Assembly (NCBI RefSeq): GCF_000485595.1
Contig: NW_014577167.1
Span: forward strand, 467,903-491,352
Length of the DNA stretch: 23,450 bases
Direction: 5' to 3'
Source: Priapulus caudatus
Taxonomy: Eukaryota > Priapulida > Priapulimorpha > Priapulimorphida > Priapulidae
Below the pieces are notes generated by a model that was given only the letters and a program-made list of their open reading frames with translations, was not told the origin of the DNA and searched no databases. The position numbers and the translations under genes were made by a program. Shown piece after piece: positions 21,023-23,450 of the stretch. The first letter of the stretch is position 1. The number at the start of each line of letters is the position of its first letter.

Positions 21023-22418
21023 GCTCTTTCTTTCTTACTTTCTGTATCTCATTTTCTCTCTCATCCTCTCCCTCTCTTTTCTCCCAGCTCTCTGCATGAT
21101 ACTCACAAGGCCATGCATCTATGAAGAACATGGAAGAAGAAGGCGCTCGTCAAGACGTCAACTTTCTCTAAATCTCTGACATGTGTTGAACACAAATCAC
21201 ACGCGCACGTGTCGGCCAGACATATTGCATCTCAGTAAACACTGCCTATGGGATGTATTTAAATATATCCGCAGCGTGTCTGCAAAAATGATCTGAAGGC
21301 TGAATCAGTAACACTGCACATATACCAACACGTACATACGCACTATGTATAGATCCAAGCTTCTCCTACAGAGCACGATGCCAGTAGCGATGTGAAATCT
21401 CGAAAGGCGCGAGGACAAATGTGACAGTTTGCACTGGCCGAGAGGTGGGCGATATATTTCGTCTGCAGCCAACCTGCCGTGTAACCGCCCTACCCTGCTA
21501 AGCTCCCGTACTCGGAATCGCCCTACTGTTAGAAGGTAATAGGGTCACATAGCGGCAGGCCCTATCCGCGGTCACCCGCAGTCGCTAACTGCCGCTAATA
21601 AATTAATTACAGGTAGGCTGTCAAAGCTAGCACGCAACGCCGAGCTGTGCATGTGGTCCCCAACAGGATAAACCGAAAAACAATATCACCAGGAATGTCG
21701 GCAGGGGGCGAAACATACCCAGCATTCCAACCCCGCTGTTTGCTCGTTTTGCATATAGGTGTGAATACGTGTGTAATGACGTATTATTCTATCACGCTGA
21801 GCCGATGCTAGCAGCAGGTGTAAATACGCATGAATGAAATCGCGCGCGTGTGCAGGATTTAGCCTAATTGATGTAGCTGGTTTCTATGGTTACGACACCT
21901 AGTCTCGCCTACAATGTCGAAACAAGAAACCAACGTTGCCGGGCTCTTGTCAATAACTTACCGTCGTTATTCGCATGACGACAATCCTGATCATCATCAT
22001 CATCATCATCGCCTGAACCATTCGCTAACGCTTCTAACTGCTCAGCGAGGGCATCCGACCAGCTAGGCAGCCGCGTCATACGATGGCGAGCACCGTTAAA
22101 CTTGAGAACGTCGTAAACTATGGCTTCCACGGGACTCGGCTCTGCAGCAGGCCCGCCATACCAGCTGCCTCTGACGTTATAGGCGCCGCTTCTCGGCATC
22201 TTACAGCCACACATCGACCTGAGAGTGCTGCTGAGTCTAGCGGGACGCTCCCACGCTGCTGCTGGATCCTCTCTCGCCAGTTTCCACGAGCCGTACATAG
22301 CGATCTCAAGCATAGGAACGGGGGCATAGGAGAGAGCGACAGGCTCTCTAAACCTCACACCTTCTTTGTGATTATTGCTACGAGATGTTGTACCTTTACG
22401 AAAGTATGCCTGGCGCAT
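2899..22418 (-). CDS. DAB2IP: RasGAP of the DAB2IP/RASAL2/SYNGAP1 family, 18-exon gene model
   Basis: The product should speed GTP hydrolysis on Ras-type small GTPases at the inner face of the plasma membrane. Seen in sequence: 18 minus-strand exons (each listed separately) joining into about 1266 codons. Approximate residues: unique N-terminus 1-152, basic linker 153-226, PH C-terminal half 190-300, C2 310-450, RasGAP 455-705, disordered region 738-1111, coiled coil 1112-1235, C-terminus ending SSSC. Length is close to that of human family members (roughly 1.1-1.35 thousand residues). Exon phases agree at every junction except exon 4 to exon 5, where one base seems to be missing. Vertebrates have three paralogues; an invertebrate gene is probably co-orthologous to all of them. 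The C2 basic run ([10 protein letters not shown]) and the C-terminal coiled coil look closest to DAB2IP/RASAL2. The gene symbol is therefore a family label. The start codon is the least certain part. Confidence 0.93.
3161..5093 (-). other. Intron 17 (1.9 kb)
   Basis: GT-AG intron between the two coiled-coil exons. It is AT-rich, with a TA run (3282-3299), a perfect 42-bp palindrome (3307-3348) and no recognisable exon. A small 7+7 palindrome (GAAACAC..GTGTTTC) lies at 3772-3788. Confidence 0.85.
3307..3348. repeat. Perfect 42-bp palindrome
   Basis: The left arm starts TCAGGGGTTAATAATGACAA at 3307; the right arm 3328-3348 is its exact reverse complement, with no spacer. A short direct repeat, AAACATTATCA, occurs at 3299-3309 and again near 3366-3376, either side of the palindrome. 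It may be a minimal mobile-element remnant or simply a cruciform-prone intron sequence. Confidence 0.95.
5094..5299 (-). CDS. DAB2IP: Exon 17: coiled coil, first part
   Basis: The acceptor is tgcctcttgcag|CAG (AG at 5301-5300), with a NAGNAG alternative 3 bases on that would drop one Gln. The donor is GCGAG|GTGAGC at 5093. It begins in phase 0 right after exon 16 and ends with AG, completed by G of exon 18 (Arg). The translation [20 protein letters not shown] then [20 protein letters not shown] and [13 protein letters not shown] is a leucine/glutamine heptad coiled coil. It matches the family ...QARLEE.E.RLR.QQ.EKD.QMK.IISRL. In the family this region mediates oligomerisation and partner binding. 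Confidence 0.95.
5300..6321 (-). other. Intron 16 (1.0 kb)
   Basis: GT-AG intron, AT-rich. It holds a diverged repeat of CAAGTACT...CTTAAGAACC at 5815-5830 and 5839-5859, and nothing else I can identify. Confidence 0.8.
6322..7443 (-). CDS. DAB2IP: Exon 16: long disordered region with NPLY motif
   Basis: The acceptor is ttcgccttcctttctcag|GGG (AG at 7445-7444); the donor is GAGAAAAAG|GTAGGC at 6321. It has 374 codons, phase 0 at both ends. It opens with [20 protein letters not shown], matching family KLGPLPR.L.DI. Then comes Ser-, Arg- and Asp-rich low complexity: [64 protein letters not shown] (NPLY at 6825-6814, about residues 944-947) matches the family LSFQNP.Y. NPxY is a known PTB-domain ligand, fitting binding to Disabled-type adaptors. 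An acidic run of eight Asp lies near 6688-6711. The exon is much richer in G+C than its introns. Long frames on the plus strand here are shadows caused by this bias. Confidence 0.95.
7444..7847 (-). other. Intron 15 (0.4 kb) with pyrimidine tract after the donor
   Basis: Contains, in plus-strand order, a C10 run (7542-7551), a TA run (7716-7737) and a purine tract (7738-7842). In the transcript the purine tract reads as about 100 pyrimidine-rich bases starting roughly 6 bases inside the 5' splice site of exon 15. Confidence 0.85.
7716..7842 (+). repeat. TA microsatellite joined to a purine-rich tract
   Basis: (AT)n to about 7737, then (GA)n, then about 90 bases that are almost purely A and G (gggagatgggaggggctagg and following), ending 6 bases before the exon 15 donor on the other strand. 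Mirror-like purine tracts of this kind can form triplex DNA. Confidence 0.85.
7848..7961 (-). CDS. DAB2IP: Exon 15: [10 protein letters not shown] linker after the GAP domain
   Basis: The acceptor is actttctttgcag|ACC (AG at 7963-7962). The donor is AATAAG|GTACGA at 7847; both ends are phase 0 (38 codons), so skipping would keep the frame. The translation [20 protein letters not shown] then [14 protein letters not shown] matches the family F.GYIDLGRELS.LH.LLWE...QL. The donor is followed within a few bases by about 100 bases of pyrimidine-rich RNA (the purine tract 7738-7842 read on the other strand). Confidence 0.96.
8145..8235 (-). CDS. DAB2IP: Exon 14: end of RasGAP domain
   Basis: The acceptor is gcattgcgttttcag|G (AG at 8237-8236); the donor is ATATCA|GTAAGT at 8144. 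The translation [20 protein letters not shown] then [10 protein letters not shown] matches FGSKEEYM.FMN.FLEHEW.NMQ.FL.EIS, closest to DAB2IP. This is the C-terminal helix of the GAP domain. It begins with a single base completing Arg and ends in phase 0. Confidence 0.97.
8459..8584 (-). CDS. DAB2IP: Exon 13: RasGAP signature FLRFLCPAI
   Basis: The acceptor is gctctatgtacag|G (AG at 8586-8585); the donor is AACAG|GTACTG at 8458. The translation [20 protein letters not shown] then [20 protein letters not shown] is almost identical to the vertebrate block FLCPAIMSPSLFGLMQEYP....RTLTLIAKVIQNLANF. The near-invariant motif and NLANF helix leave no doubt about the family. Confidence 0.98.
8585..9023 (-). 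other. Intron 12 (0.4 kb)
   Basis: GT-AG intron of mixed composition; a GC-rich stretch at about 8930-9010 lies next to the exon 12 donor. No other element recognised. Confidence 0.8.
9024..9122 (-). CDS. DAB2IP: Exon 12: RasGAP domain, Ras-binding helix region
   Basis: The acceptor is gcgttcgcag|T (AG at 9124-9123). The donor is CTGCG|GTGAGC at 9023. The translation [20 protein letters not shown] then [12 protein letters not shown] matches the family [34 protein letters not shown]. CG plus the first G of exon 13 gives the Arg of FLRFLCPAI, the RasGAP signature; this Arg structurally supports the finger loop in p120GAP. Confidence 0.96.
9123..9597 (-). other. Intron 11 (0.5 kb)
   Basis: GT-AG intron with an A-rich run (9150-9195, aaaataaaaaataataaat-like) close to the 3' splice site; in the transcript this is a U-rich tract upstream of the acceptor of exon 12. 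Nothing else identified. Confidence 0.8.
9598..9713 (-). CDS. DAB2IP: Exon 11: RasGAP domain, central helices
   Basis: The acceptor is gtggtgtgtag|GTC (AG at 9715-9714); the donor is CCCAG|GTAATC at 9597. The translation [20 protein letters not shown] then [18 protein letters not shown] matches CEVDP.K.......HQ.NL.MCCELAFCKIINS.CVFP of the family. The final AG joins T of exon 12 to give Ser in the position before ELK.VF. It is flanked by a very short (181 bp) upstream intron. Confidence 0.96.
9895..10037 (-). CDS. DAB2IP: Exon 10: RasGAP domain with the arginine finger
   Basis: The acceptor is gcgccgttttcag (AG at 10039-10038); the donor is TGCGAG|GTAGGA at 9894. The translation [20 protein letters not shown] then [20 protein letters not shown] and DDCE is the RasGAP core. 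The Arg of FRGNS (codon CGG at 10017-10015, about residue 515) sits at the arginine-finger position known from p120GAP and neurofibromin, the residue that stabilises the GTP hydrolysis transition state. With it intact, the protein is predicted to be a catalytically active GAP. Phase 0 end joins directly to VDPTK of exon 11. Confidence 0.97.
10038..11140 (-). other. Intron 9 (1.1 kb)
   Basis: GT-AG intron between the first two RasGAP exons. No repeat or exon identified; short open frames at 10319-10504 have no recognisable similarity. Confidence 0.8.
11141..11303 (-). CDS. DAB2IP: Exon 9: RasGAP domain, N-terminal helices
   Basis: The acceptor is ctctactgcag|TAC (AG at 11305-11304); the donor is TTAG|GTAAGA at 11140. 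The translation [20 protein letters not shown] then [20 protein letters not shown] and [13 protein letters not shown] matches the family segment Y....LC..LEP.L..K.KEE.A..LVHI.QSTGKAKDFL.D..M.EVDR. It is the entry to the catalytic domain. It ends with one base (G) that takes AG from exon 10 to give Glu, as in the conserved EHL/ENL.FRENT. Confidence 0.96.
11304..12170 (-). other. Intron 8 (0.9 kb)
   Basis: GT-AG intron, strongly AT-rich, with a short TA run near 11420-11431. Nothing else seen. Confidence 0.8.
12171..12294 (-). CDS. DAB2IP: Exon 8: end of C2 and link to the GAP domain
   Basis: The acceptor is attactttccag|G (AG at 12296-12295); the donor is ATTACG|GTGAGT at 12170. The translation [20 protein letters not shown] then [20 protein letters not shown] aligns with WYPV....IR.KARYQT..ILPME.YKEF. 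The loop between WYP and the IR.K strand is short, without the Gly/Lys-rich extension of SYNGAP1 and RASAL2. This segment leads into the first GAP helix. It ends in phase 0. Confidence 0.95.
12295..12951 (-). other. Intron 7 (0.7 kb), donor within a (GTA)5 repeat
   Basis: GT-AG intron. Its first 15 bases on the minus strand are (GTA)5 (12951-12937). Further in there are a short GT run (12834-12847) and a CA/CG-rich run (12518-12545). No exon recognised. Confidence 0.85.
12952..13092 (-). CDS. DAB2IP: Exon 7: C2 domain, central strands
   Basis: The acceptor is cgtcttccgcag|C (AG at 13094-13093). The donor is AAATG|GTAGTA at 12951, lying inside a (GTA)5 repeat. The translation runs [20 protein letters not shown], then [18 protein letters not shown] and FTEKW. 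This matches the family block NLP....V.LYRETDKKKKKERNSYLGLVS.P......F.E.WYPV. The Lys run is family-wide. The split Trp codon (TG+G) joins exon 8 to give WYPV, confirming the boundary despite the repeat. Confidence 0.95.
13093..13640 (-). other. Intron 6 (0.5 kb), microsatellite-rich
   Basis: GT-AG intron. The donor is followed by an AATA/ATGA-type tetranucleotide tract and then about 95 bases of nearly pure TA repeat. The remaining part, toward the exon 7 acceptor, is ordinary. Confidence 0.85.
13494..13630 (+). repeat. TA microsatellite plus TTTA tetranucleotide tract
   Basis: Interrupted (TA)n from 13494 to about 13590, then TTTA/TTGA repeats to 13630. It is the longest AT dinucleotide run in the window and likely variable in length. 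Confidence 0.95.
13641..13739 (-). CDS. DAB2IP: Exon 6: C2 domain, N-terminal strands
   Basis: The acceptor is gttttgttgcag|G (AG at 13741-13740); the donor is TTCAG|GTTTGT at 13640. The first G completes Arg (AG+G), and the last AG joins C of exon 7 to give Ser. The translation [20 protein letters not shown] then [13 protein letters not shown] matches the family motif YYCELCLDDMLYARTTSK...FWGEHFEFNNLP. This C2 domain packs against the RasGAP domain and, in SYNGAP1, contributes to Rap GAP activity. The intron after it starts within 10 bases of a long AATA/TA microsatellite. Confidence 0.96.
13740..14087 (-). other. Intron 5 (0.35 kb)
   Basis: GT-AG intron, AT-rich, no repeat or other element seen. 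Confidence 0.8.
14088..14188 (-). CDS. DAB2IP: Exon 5: PH-C2 junction, with an apparent one-base deletion
   Basis: The acceptor ttcgacttgcag (AG at 14190-14189) and donor AAAAG|GTGAGT at 14087 are clear. The translation from the second part, [15 protein letters not shown] then [17 protein letters not shown], matches the family segment LRRAV.PNKDNSRR....LKLWIIEA..L..KKR and begins the C2 domain. Exon 4 ends with AG, so this exon should start with T to give WIQ-S-L-R, which fits the conserved WIENLRR. That frame, however, runs to a stop at the ATATTAG. One extra base near 14181-14182 (CGAAGG to CGANAGG) would restore the family reading with 102 rather than 101 bases. Other phase-compatible acceptors exist (for example gag|C about 60 bases upstream) but are weak and would add an unconserved insert. 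Confidence 0.85.
14189..14736 (-). other. Intron 4 (0.5 kb) with CT/GA tract
   Basis: Lies between the PH and C2 exons. A long CT-rich tract (about 14415-14602 on the plus strand) makes the transcript purine-rich here. The frame at its 3' side stays open upstream of the exon 5 acceptor to about 14286, which allows alternative acceptors. Confidence 0.8.
14415..14602 (+). repeat. CT-rich microsatellite tract
   Basis: (CT)n runs at about 14488-14513 and 14520-14550 embedded in a wider pyrimidine-rich stretch. It generates a spurious low-complexity Ser/Leu frame on the plus strand. Confidence 0.9.
14737..14952 (-). CDS. DAB2IP: Exon 4: PH domain, C-terminal strands and helix
   Basis: The acceptor is cacgcacacag|GG (AG at 14954-14953); the donor is CAGAG|GTAGCC at 14736, whose +5 base is not the usual G. 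The exon starts with one base of a split Gly codon and ends with two bases (AG). The translation has [12 protein letters not shown], then [33 protein letters not shown] and WIQ. This is the hallmark family block SHESLL...HSSILGQ.FCF.V..SSG.K...CRSA.ERDKWIE.L. It supplies the last PH beta strands and the C-terminal helix that packs on C2. The next exon does not continue in phase (see exon 5). Confidence 0.95.
14953..15770 (-). other. Intron 3 (0.8 kb)
   Basis: GT-AG intron inside the PH coding region; mixed composition. A CCCC-rich patch lies near 15550-15563. No element recognised. Confidence 0.8.
15771..15880 (-). CDS. DAB2IP: Exon 3: basic block at the split PH domain
   Basis: The acceptor is ctgccgccacag|GAT (AG at 15882-15881). 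The donor is GACGG|GTGAGT at 15770. It starts in phase 0 and ends with two bases (GG), which take the first G of exon 4. The translation [20 protein letters not shown] followed by [10 protein letters not shown] matches the invariant family segment FLSRRLK.SIKRTKSQPKLDR. This strongly basic, Ser-rich stretch sits within the split PH domain and probably helps contact acidic phospholipids (inference). The match is good enough to fix frame and boundaries. Confidence 0.92.
17230..17390. promoter_or_regulatory. Candidate cis-regulatory stretch with homeodomain-type sites
   Basis: TGATTGATGG (17236-17245) is a PBX/Hox-type composite site. ATCAATTGAT (17296-17305) is a perfect palindrome. ATTTATGGC (17323-17331) resembles a posterior Hox/Cdx site, and TAATTA (17381-17386) a homeodomain core. 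The stretch is free of simple repeats, unlike its surroundings. Motif matching only; function is inferred. Confidence 0.25.
17976..18035 (+). repeat. CA / CGCA repeat tract
   Basis: Imperfect CACA and CGCA repeats, ending in (ACGC)n. Confidence 0.85.
18104..18242 (+). repeat. G-rich GT minisatellite, about four units of 25-30 bp
   Basis: Units follow the pattern (GT)n-GGG-T-GGGGG-CGTGTATA; CGTGTAT occurs near 18125, 18153 and 18182. It ends with (TGCG)n. G runs of 5-9 bases make the plus strand prone to G-quadruplex formation; the transcript strand would be C/A-rich. Confidence 0.85.
18636..18840. repeat. Palindrome cluster, possible MITE
   Basis: Bounded by GAGTCTAT (18636) and its complement ATAGACTC (18833-18840). 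Inside are: near-palindrome GAGTAATTTTACTC (18662-18675); inverted repeat AGTAAAATGAC (18677-18687)/GTCATTTTACT (18694-18704); a 34-base imperfect palindrome 18726-18759 centred on ACGCATGCGT; and a hairpin with 13-bp arms (18803-18815 and 18828-18840). No clear target-site duplication. Confidence 0.6.
18855..18964 (-). CDS. DAB2IP: Exon 2: basic linker with RRGSAP motif
   Basis: The acceptor is ttctgtttcgttgtag (AG at 18966-18965) and the donor ACA|GTGAGT at 18854. The exon begins with AT, completing the Asp codon from exon 1, and ends in phase 0. The translation contains [20 protein letters not shown], which lines up with the vertebrate family segment around RRKSVP...YSMEG just before the FLSRR basic block. 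R-x-x-S-x-P fits a basophilic-kinase site and a mode-1 14-3-3 site; that role is inferred. In the genome the exon is isolated by about 3 kb of intron on each side. A palindrome cluster lies immediately past its donor (18636-18840). Confidence 0.82.
19767..19797. promoter_or_regulatory. Inverted pair of SOX-like sites
   Basis: GCGGCCACAATG (19767-19778) faces CATTGTGACCGC (19786-19797), complementary at 11 of 12 positions with a 7-base spacer. ACAATG/CATTGT is an HMG-box (SOX) core, and a third ACAATG lies about 7 bases further on (19803). The surrounding 19720-20060 is repeat-free. Regulatory role is inferred. Confidence 0.3.
20583..20702 (+). repeat. CT microsatellite
   Basis: About 25 tandem CT units followed by CCCT-rich imperfect copies. 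Serine/leucine frames over it are artefacts. Confidence 0.95.
20867..20925 (+). repeat. CA / CGCA microsatellite up to the gap
   Basis: (ACAC) and (ACGC) units run directly into the N gap. Confidence 0.95.
20926..20950. other. Assembly gap, 25 N
   Basis: A run of 25 N between a CA tract and a CT tract. The true size is unknown; 25 is likely a placeholder or minimal gap. Confidence 1.
20951..21070 (+). repeat. CT / CTTT microsatellite after the gap
   Basis: (TC)n with TTTC interruptions, then decaying pyrimidine-rich sequence. Confidence 0.95.
21962..22418 (-). CDS. DAB2IP: Exon 1 (first coding exon found): family-atypical N-terminus
   Basis: Open frame from ATG 22418-22416 (MRQAYFRKG) to a strong donor, GTAAGT, at 21961-21956, ending in phase 1 (G). 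That G joins AT of exon 2 to give Asp, so the phase fits. An in-frame TAG at 22454-22452 closes the frame upstream, which supports a start in this exon. The ATG context (gtgtgATGc) is weak and Met36 (MLEIAMYG) is an alternative. The 152 residues include [17 protein letters not shown] followed by a run of seven Asp coded by a GAT repeat. I see no similarity to the vertebrate N-terminus, including the first strands of its split PH domain. Coding status rests on open frame, donor quality, codon-like composition and phase match. A small upstream exon with a splice inside this stretch is possible, for example at AAG|GTACAA near 22405. Confidence 0.62.
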
Positions 22419-23450
22419 CACACCACTTCCACGCGTGCACCGCACTTTATCCTAGTTCCAAAGATAAAGACGCACAGGCCGATCAGTTGTTTATGAGACT
22501 CAGGTTCGCACTGCGTTAACGCTCGTATGATTGCAGCAGAATCGAAACGAAGTCACTGTAGTTGTGTCGGTTGTTCACGTATCTGTAGCAACCTCTCTAT
22601 ACACGTGTATGTACACAAGAACAGAAGCTAAGAAGCAACGCGCAAAACAAATATAATAACACTCGCCAGCGCGGTGTCTGAGTATTGGTTCTAGACATCG
22701 GCTACAGTTTAAACAGCCATCACCACAGTTCCTGTTCCTGTTCGTAGCACACTAACGCGTAGGCGACCATGACGTCACCCCACTCTAAGAAGAGAAGTTC
22801 CACTCGCATTTAAATCGGCAGAACGTTCACGTTAGACTGCGCCCACTATTTGCGTTACACGCGCAGGTAGGCGAATGGAATGCGTCGCGGAGCCCGTCTA
22901 CGGTGGCACACCTTCACGTGGCTCTTACTCATGTGATGAGCGTGCGTGAGACTGATGCTAACGTCGTTACAGCTGCGGGCTAGAACGCACGCTAACGTGC
23001 ACTTGTGCTCGTACACGGCGCAAGGGGGTGGAGACGGCTCCCCGAACTAAACGTGTCACGGTTTGACATTTTTAAACGCGTTATCTCGTGTCTTCGTATT
23101 CATGACGCGTGCGCGTGCGTGTGCTTCCGTGGCTATCTCTTACTGCGTGCTGGCGTGCGTGCATGTATGTATTACTCTGGCTTAATATTTCGTTGTAAAC
23201 GTTATTGTAACAAAGTGATGACGTAAGCAAGTTGCCATGGAGTAACTCCTTTTTCGGTAAAAAAAAACACATTGTACGTAGTTAGTCATAGCATACTGCG
23301 AATCACGGAGTACTATTCGTGAGCATTGTCCACGTCAGGGTATATAACCTTAAAACATGCGGCCGTGCTTATTGCAGTGTAATGCCATAAAAAACGCATG
23401 CATTTAAATCTACATTGTCTCCTATGTCTCCGGGCTAGTCTGTGTAATGG
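22419..23450 (-). promoter_or_regulatory. 5' UTR and promoter-like flank
   Basis: No recognisable coding sequence. Richer in G+C and CpG than the introns. Contains a perfect CRE (22770-22777), a CRE-like TGACGTAA (23219-23226), an E-box CACGTG (22915-22920) and TCATGTGA (22929-22936). A TATATAA string occurs at about 23341-23347. The start of transcription cannot be fixed, and other 5' exons may lie beyond the window. Confidence 0.4.
22770..22777. promoter_or_regulatory. Perfect CRE palindrome TGACGTCA
   Basis: About 350 bases upstream of the proposed start codon, within normal range of a promoter for exon 1. CREB/ATF binding is inferred from the motif. Confidence 0.4.

Larger units (their letters stand above)
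18965..21961 (-). other. Intron 1 (3.0 kb, contains assembly gap)
   Basis: GT-AG intron after the first coding exon. It holds a possible SOX-site pair (19767-19797), a TA run (19398-19422), CT and CA microsatellites (20583-20925), the N gap, another CT tract (20951-21070) and non-repetitive DNA at 21200-21900. No exon for the missing PH N-terminal strands was found here. Confidence 0.7.

Noticed and set aside
20529-21179. Ser/Leu repeat proteins on the plus strand and Arg/Glu repeats on the minus strand
   Set aside because: Translated CT/GA microsatellites, one crossing the N gap.
22083-22496. Plus-strand 137-codon frame opposite exon 1
   Set aside because: Composition mirrors the minus-strand exon; no recognisable domain. 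Some doubt remains because exon 1 itself lacks homologues that I recognise.

Overview
This window is nuclear DNA from an animal, most likely a non-vertebrate bilaterian. Coding sequence is cut into short exons by introns of about 180-3000 bp. The splice sites are canonical GT-AG, and the introns and flanks are full of TA, CT/GA, CA/GT and short tetranucleotide microsatellites. There is a 25-base N gap at 20926-20950. No operon-like packing, plasmid, phage, CRISPR array or RNA gene is visible. Species cannot be placed from the sequence alone.

One gene fills almost the whole window, on the minus strand. It encodes a RasGAP of the DAB2IP / RASAL2 / SYNGAP1 family (in other invertebrates, Drosophila raskol and C. 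elegans gap-2). I reconstructed 18 exons from translated similarity to the family and from splice sites whose phases agree at 16 of 17 junctions. From 5' to 3' on the minus strand they are 22418-21962, 18964-18855, 15880-15771, 14952-14737, 14188-14088, 13739-13641, 13092-12952, 12294-12171, 11303-11141, 10037-9895, 9713-9598, 9122-9024, 8584-8459, 8235-8145, 7961-7848, 7443-6322, 5299-5094 and 3160-2899 (stop). The model is about 1266 residues once one apparently missing base in exon 5 is allowed for. The domain order is: a window-specific N-terminus with an Asp run, a basic RRxS linker, the C-terminal half of a split PH domain, a C2 domain, a RasGAP domain with arginine finger and FLRFLCPAI motif, a long disordered region with an NPLY motif, and a C-terminal coiled coil ending in SSSC.

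Layout: 1-2898 is 3' UTR plus downstream flank, with several candidate poly(A) signals. 2899-14952 is the dense exon block (PH to C-terminus). 14953-21961 holds three introns, two of about 3 kb, with satellites, a palindrome cluster and possible cis-regulatory stretches. 21962-22418 is the first coding exon found. 22419-23450 is 5' UTR or promoter-like flank with a perfect cAMP-response element.

The items most worth a second look are: an apparent one-base frameshift at the PH-C2 junction (exon 5); a 5' splice site made out of a (GTA)5 microsatellite, where slippage to the next GT gives a stop codon; an N-terminus lacking the first PH strands, which suggests an alternative promoter; a perfect 42-bp palindrome in the last intron; a palindrome cluster next to the exon 2 donor; and a G-rich minisatellite. 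I found no evidence for an undescribed multi-gene system; this is mostly an ordinary conserved animal gene.
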